A DNA stretch of 64,000 nucleotides from Ketobacter sp036337295. Its GTDB lineage: Bacteria > Pseudomonadota > Gammaproteobacteria > Pseudomonadales > Ketobacteraceae. The stretch spans positions 69,621 through 133,620 of the forward strand of contig JAYZEN010000005.1 of the NCBI GenBank assembly GCA_036337295.1, given 5' to 3'. This document shows positions 59,825 to 64,000 of the stretch, in pieces; the first letter of the stretch is position 1, and every line of letters begins with the position of its first letter. The position numbers and the translations under genes are program-made. The notes beneath the pieces are model-generated. The model worked only from the letters and a program-made list of their open reading frames with translations, was not told where the DNA came from and ran no database searches.

Positions 59825-60934
59825 TCAGGAACGGTAAAGCCCACCCAGTAGTACTGCGTCCCGGGCTCCCGTAAAGGGGCTAGTGTTCAGTTTCCTGCTT
59901 TCAATATGGCATTTCGCCAGCCAGGCGAAACACATGGCCTCCACCCAGTCGGCGGCGACTCCCACCGCAGATGAGTCCTCCACCAGGCAGGGATTCATAG
60001 CCTGCAGGCGCGCCATAAGCCGCGAATTATGTACGCCGCCACCGCACACCAGGATTCGATCCGCTGCCACCGGCAACGTCTGGATCGCCTGGGTTACGGT
60101 GCGTGCGGTCAGCTCAAGCAGGGTGGCCTGCAAATCGGCTGCGTCCACCGTGTCAAATAGCGCTCCAGCTCGGCAGCGGGCCCATTCCAGATGAAAGTAT
60201 TCCTTGCCAGTACTTTTCGGGGCCGGCATCGAAAAATAAGGGTCCTCAAGCCAACACGCCAGGAGCTGCTCATTGACAGTGCCCTGAGCTGCCCACTGCC
60301 CATCGTCATCAAAGGTTTCCCCCCGATGAAGCTGGCACCAACTGTCCATCAGCCCGCTGGCTGGGCCGGTATCCATGGCCAGCGGCTGCCCTTGGACCGG
60401 CAACCAGGTTATGTTGGCAATGCCCCCCAGATTCAACACCACCCGGTTTTCCGTGTCATGGGAAAGGATCGCTGCGTGAAACAGAGGGGCGAGCGGGGCA
60501 CCCTGACCGCCGCTAGCCATGTCGCGACGGCGAAAATCCGCCACCACATCGATTCCGGTAAACTGGGCGATCACATTGGGGTCACCCACTTGCAGAGTAA
60601 AAGGGTGTTTGCCCTCAGGGCGGTGACGAATGGTTTGGCCATGGCTGCCGATGGCGGTTATCGCCTTGGCAGAGGTGTTGCTCAGGGCCAGCAGTTCGGA
60701 TACGGCGCTGGCGAACAACCGCCCCAGCTCCACATCCAGCTCACCCATCAGATCAACTTGGTGATGATCCGGTGTAAAAAGCGAGATCAGGCGCGCACGG
60801 GTATCGGTCGGGATAGGGTGGAGGTGGTGGGCCAGCAGCTTGGGCTCAGGCCCGTCAAACGAAACCAGCGCTGCGTCGATGCCGTCAGCGCTGGTTCCAG
60901 AGATCAAGCCAATATAAAGATCATGCGGTCGCAT
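59825..60934 (-). CDS. anmK: Anhydro-N-acetylmuramic acid kinase
   Basis: Cytosolic kinase of peptidoglycan recycling that converts anhydroMurNAc to MurNAc-6-P. The 369-residue protein begins YIGLISGTSADGIDAALV, the ATP-binding motif of AnmK, and shows GSHGQTIRHRP, LNLGGIANITWL and DTGPASGLMDSW. Its ATG directly follows the TAA of the M23 peptidase gene, so the two peptidoglycan enzymes are translationally linked. Confidence 0.96.
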   Translation of the reverse strand: MRPHDLYIGLISGTSADGIDAALVSFDGPEPKLLAHHLHPIPTDTRARLISLFTPDHHQVDLMGELDVELGRLFASAVSELLALSNTSAKAITAIGSHGQTIRHRPEGKHPFTLQVGDPNVIAQFTGIDVVADFRRRDMASGGQGAPLAPLFHAAILSHDTENRVVLNLGGIANITWLPVQGQPLAMDTGPASGLMDSWCQLHRGETFDDDGQWAAQGTVNEQLLACWLEDPYFSMPAPKSTGKEYFHLEWARCRAGALFDTVDAADLQATLLELTARTVTQAIQTLPVAADRILVCGGGVHNSRLMARLQAMNPCLVEDSSAVGVAADWVEAMCFAWLAKCHIESRKLNTSPFTGARDAVLLGGLYRS

Positions 60935-62293
60935 TTACTGACCCAAGTTGGCGACTTTTTCGCTCTCCATGGCCGCTGCATAGGTGGAGAGCTGTCCAAC
61001 CATTTGTTGGGCGATTGCCATGAACGCGTCTTTATCCTGTTTCGGGATCGGCTCTGCATGGGGCAACTTTACCGTCACGGGATTACGTACGGCACCATTC
61101 ACATAAAACTCATAGTGCAGGTGGGGGCCTGTGGCCAGACCGGTGCTGCCAACGTAACCGATGGTTTGTCCCTGTCTCACCCGGGCGCCGGAGCGCACCC
61201 CTTTGGCGTAGTTGTTCATATGGGCATACAGCGTGCGGTACTTCTGTCCATGCTGCAGAATCACCACCTTCCCGTAACCGCCCTTGACCCCGGCGAAAAT
61301 TACTTTCCCATCCCCGGTGGCTTTAATGGGCGTCCCCCGGGATGCAGCATAGTCTGTACCCTTGTGGGCGCGAATGGTATGCAGGACCGGATGCTTACGG
61401 CTCAGGTTAAAGTGTGAGCTGATGCGGGCGAAACTGATGGGGCTACGGAGGAAGGCCTTACGCATGCTGTCGCCTTCTGGAGTGAAATAGCTCGCTCCCC
61501 GGTCTGCAGATTCATAACGAATGGCAGTGAAGGTTTCACCCTGGTTGGTGAATTGCGCGGCCAGAATCTCTCCGTCCTTCACTTTCTCTCCATCAAGATG
61601 CATTTCCTGATAGATCACCCGGAAGGAGTCCCCCTGCCGAATGTCCAGTACGAAATCCACGTCCCAGCCAAAAATATTGGCCAGCTCCATAGTCATGCCT
61701 TCTGACAGTCCAGCTTTCTGTGCCGCCAAAAACAGCGAGGAGTCGATAGTGCCCTCAGCATAGGAGGTATAGGGCACCAGCTCCTTAATCTGCATATCCG
61801 CTGAATAGTGATCATCGTTACGCTCGATCAGCAGGCTGTCGGTACGGGACATGACGTACTCAAGTGCCACCAATTGCTGATCCTCGATGGCAAACCGCAT
61901 GGTCTGCCCCGGATGGATTTTCTTCAGCAGAGCCACTTCGCCGTCACCGGACATCACGTCATGCACATCTTTGGAGTTCAGGCCGACACGTTTGAATATG
62001 TGGCTCAGGGTGTCCCCGTTGCGCACCTTTTCGTCTTGCCATTGATAGGTTGTGACCGGCTCGGCTGGGGCTTCAACCAATTGTTCTTCAACAATTTCCT
62101 CTGCCAGCTCAACCAGCGGTTCCTGTGGGGCAATATTGGACTTAAGGCGCACGGTTTTGGTGGCGGTGGCATCGGGGGATGGCAACAAAGTCAGCGCAAA
62201 AATCATTACTGCCGAACAGGCCGCTGCCGCCATCAGGTGAATCCTGGGGTAGGATGATTTTGCCTTTTGCTCGTGGATTGAATGCTTCGTCAT
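60935..62293 (-). CDS. M23 family metallopeptidase, OapA/MepM-like
   Basis: 452-residue periplasmic peptidoglycan endopeptidase. A cytoplasmic N-terminus, one membrane segment (~20-38) and a LysM-like/OapA region (~85-135, with VRNGDTLSHIFKRVGL) lead to the M23 domain (~310-420). Zinc residues are in HKGTDYAASRGTPI and GPHLHYEF, with ILQHGQKYRTLYAHM between. The ATG at 62293 is chosen as the family-like start; the open frame extends upstream into intergenic DNA. Its close pairing with anmK fits a wall turnover unit. Confidence 0.92.
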   Translation of the reverse strand: MTKHSIHEQKAKSSYPRIHLMAAAACSAVMIFALTLLPSPDATATKTVRLKSNIAPQEPLVELAEEIVEEQLVEAPAEPVTTYQWQDEKVRNGDTLSHIFKRVGLNSKDVHDVMSGDGEVALLKKIHPGQTMRFAIEDQQLVALEYVMSRTDSLLIERNDDHYSADMQIKELVPYTSYAEGTIDSSLFLAAQKAGLSEGMTMELANIFGWDVDFVLDIRQGDSFRVIYQEMHLDGEKVKDGEILAAQFTNQGETFTAIRYESADRGASYFTPEGDSMRKAFLRSPISFARISSHFNLSRKHPVLHTIRAHKGTDYAASRGTPIKATGDGKVIFAGVKGGYGKVVILQHGQKYRTLYAHMNNYAKGVRSGARVRQGQTIGYVGSTGLATGPHLHYEFYVNGAVRNPVTVKLPHAEPIPKQDKDAFMAIAQQMVGQLSTYAAAMESEKVANLGQ

Positions 62294-62498
62294 ACCTAAT
62301 TCGAGTAGATTCTGGTTAACACTGCTAAGTAATTCATTATAAGGATAGATGAAAGCGAATGTTACAGAAAGTTTAACTTGGGGATTGAGTCGTCCATCAC
62401 AGTTCAAATTTCTATTTATTGCGACTGGGGCTTTCTGTGCTCCGTGCTACAATATCGCCCCTTTTTTATGATCAGATCAGTCAGTTAAGGTGGAAAAC

Positions 62499-63704
62499 GT
62501 GTCGAATTCCGTAGAACAGGCCCTGGCCCTCATTAAGCGAGGCGCAGAAGAAATCCTGCTGGAAGAAGAGCTTATTGAGAAATTGAAGGAAGGCAGACCG
62601 CTGCGGGTTAAAGCCGGATTCGATCCCACGGCCCCTGACTTGCATTTAGGGCACACCGTACTGATCAATAAATTGCGTCAGTTTCAGGATTTAGGGCATC
62701 ACGTCATGTTCCTGATTGGGGACTTCACCGGCATGATCGGTGATCCCACTGGAAAGAACCAAACCCGCAAGCCCCTGACTCGGGAAGATGTTCTGGAAAA
62801 CGCTAAATCCTACAAAGATCAGGTGTTTAAGATACTTGAACCCGACAAGACAGAAGTTGTATTCAACTCCACCTGGATGGAGCGGCTGGGCGCCGCCGGG
62901 ATGATCCAGTTGGCAGCCCAGCACACTGTGGCTCGCATGTTGGAGCGGGATGACTTTTCCAAGCGCTTCAAAGCCAATCAGCCCATTGCCATTCATGAGT
63001 TTCTCTATCCGCTCATCCAGGGCTGGGACTCGGTGGAGATGAAGGCTGACGTGGAGCTCGGTGGCACCGACCAGAAATTCAACCTGCTGATGGGGCGCGA
63101 ACTTCAAAAGTCGCAGGGTCAGAAACCTCAGACGGTGCTGATGATGCCGATTCTGGAAGGTCTGGACGGTGTACAGAAAATGTCCAAGTCCTTGGGCAAT
63201 TATATCGGTGTCACTGACGCGCCATCGGAAATGTACGGCAAGCTGATGTCCATCAGTGACGATTTGATGTGGCGATATTTTGACCTGCTCAGCTTCCGCA
63301 GTAATGAAGAGATCGCAGCGTTCAAGGCCGAAATCCAGGCGGGCTGCAATCCGCGGGATGTCAAAACCAGGCTGGCGGAAGAGGTCGTCGCCCGTTTCCA
63401 CGGGGAAGAGGCTGCCCAAAGCGCACACAAAGGGGCTGGCAACAAGTTCAAATGGGGTGATGTGCCTGAAGAGATGCCGGAGATCGAATTGGTCGCGGAG
63501 GATGCTGATGGTATTCCTGTACCCAATGTTATCCAGCAGGCAGGGCTTACCAAGACCACCGGCCAGGCTCGGGACATGATGAAACAAGGCGCTGTGCGGG
63601 TGGATGGAGAGCCGGTTAATGATCTTAAATCCCGCCTGGGTGCGGGTGGTCCTTACGTTTGTCAGGCGGGCAAAAAGAAATTTGCGCGGGTCACGATCAA
63701 GTAG
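62499..63704 (+). CDS. tyrS: Tyrosyl-tRNA synthetase
   Basis: 401-residue class I synthetase. It has the HIGH-type motif LHLGHT in KAGFDPTAPDLHLGHTV, KMSKSLGNY for the second motif, and a C-terminal S4 domain (~335-401, with ARDMMKQGAVRVDGEPV). The GTG at 62499 is preferred: AAGGTGG (62487-62493) leaves five bases, while the earlier in-frame GTG (62490) overlaps it. The gene lies directly before a ribosomal RNA operon, as in several Pseudomonadales. No terminator is evident between the two. Confidence 0.96.
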   Translation: MSNSVEQALALIKRGAEEILLEEELIEKLKEGRPLRVKAGFDPTAPDLHLGHTVLINKLRQFQDLGHHVMFLIGDFTGMIGDPTGKNQTRKPLTREDVLENAKSYKDQVFKILEPDKTEVVFNSTWMERLGAAGMIQLAAQHTVARMLERDDFSKRFKANQPIAIHEFLYPLIQGWDSVEMKADVELGGTDQKFNLLMGRELQKSQGQKPQTVLMMPILEGLDGVQKMSKSLGNYIGVTDAPSEMYGKLMSISDDLMWRYFDLLSFRSNEEIAAFKAEIQAGCNPRDVKTRLAEEVVARFHGEEAAQSAHKGAGNKFKWGDVPEEMPEIELVAEDADGIPVPNVIQQAGLTKTTGQARDMMKQGAVRVDGEPVNDLKSRLGAGGPYVCQAGKKKFARVTIK

Positions 63705-63740
63705 CCTGTAAGGTATTGAATAAAATAGTTAAAAAAAGCG

Positions 63741-63768
63741 TTGACGTTGAAATGGAGATGCCTATAAT
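63741..63768 (+). promoter_or_regulatory. rRNA operon promoter P1
   Basis: TTGACG (63741-63746) and TATAAT (63763-63768) are 16 bases apart. AT-rich sequence (AAAATAGTTAAAAAAAGC) lies just upstream like an UP element, and a GC-rich discriminator (GCGCACC) follows. This is typical of strong, growth-rate-controlled rRNA promoters. Confidence 0.88.
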
Positions 63769-63774
63769 GCGCAC

Positions 63775-64000
63775 CACTTCGACGGGATAGGCGCTCAGAG
63801 ATGAGGCGGCCGGGCCGGAGAAGGACGCAAAACGGGGCATTGAGCTGGCGTGATGCGGTAGGCGGGTTCTACGAATTGAGCGTGTTGATCGGGTTAAAAA
63901 ACAGGTTGACACGATAGGTTGAAAGAGTAGAATACGCGTCCTTGCCTGAAGAGGGTGGGATAGAAAAGACGTTCTTTAACAATTTGTTAGAAGCAATAAG
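63775..64000 (+). other. rRNA leader with boxA, up to window end
   Basis: Leader between P1 and the 16S gene, which would begin beyond base 64000. GTTCTTTAACAA (63971-63982) matches the boxA antitermination element (TGCTCTTTAACA). The intervening sequence shows no gene. Transcripts from both P1 and P2 would carry this boxA. Confidence 0.82.
63906..63933 (+). promoter_or_regulatory. rRNA operon promoter P2
   Basis: TTGACA (63906-63911) and TAGAAT (63928-63933), 16-base spacer, GC-rich discriminator ACGCGTCC. A second promoter downstream of P1 is the usual rrn layout. Confidence 0.82.

Overview
This 64 kb window reads as a chromosomal segment of a marine-type gammaproteobacterium of the Pseudomonadales/Oceanospirillales kind. 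An Alcanivorax- or Ketobacter-like genus is my inference from gene order and content, not from a database match. Codon use is GC-rich, almost every gene is intact and ordered as in related chromosomes, and I see no insertion sequence, integrase, prophage or CRISPR array.

Region 1 (1-11.1 kb) is the conserved information-processing block: the 3' end of glmM, tpiA, secG, tRNA-Leu(GAG), initiator tRNA-Met, a rimP leader with its attenuator, then rimP-nusA-infB-rbfA-truB-rpsO-pnp. Region 2 (11.3-23.3 kb) holds a START-domain protein, the periplasmic cis/trans fatty acid isomerase Cti beside a NarX/LuxR-type two-component pair, a secreted epoxide-hydrolase-like protein, holA-lptE-leuS, and a saccharopine-dehydrogenase-like reductase.

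Region 3 (23.3-36.5 kb) is the accessory metabolic part. Two TetR/DUF2236 (MpaB/latex-clearing-type oxygenase) modules face each other as mirror images, each with its own palindromic operator. A P450 and a short-chain dehydrogenase lie downstream of the second oxygenase. An SLC13-type permease with RCK_C domains and two tandem cytoplasmic molybdopterin oxidoreductases follow. Region 4 (36.7-41.1 kb) has a soluble histidine kinase and a dedicated sortase system (VIT/VWA target plus class GN sortase).

Region 5 (41.1-56.8 kb) has the envelope/RNA block phoH-ybeY-corC-lnt and miaB, separated by a 520-base gap that carries what looks like an undescribed structured RNA on the opposite strand. Then come copper delivery genes (SCO, PCu(A)C), a dienelactone hydrolase, pirin, an azoreductase with a divergent LysR regulator, a Cys-rich DUF4124 protein, NDH-2, a cupin, HemJ and a ClC protein. 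Region 6 (57.0-64.0 kb) is argC, a DUF6776-like protein, bactofilin, erpA (with an IscR-like site), anmK, an M23 peptidase, tyrS, and the promoter/leader of a ribosomal RNA operon whose 16S gene starts beyond the window.

The best candidates for something new are the antisense structured RNA at 45.28-45.52 kb, the mirrored TetR/DUF2236 oxygenase modules with P450 and SDR, and a duplicated Cys-rich module in the DUF4124 protein.
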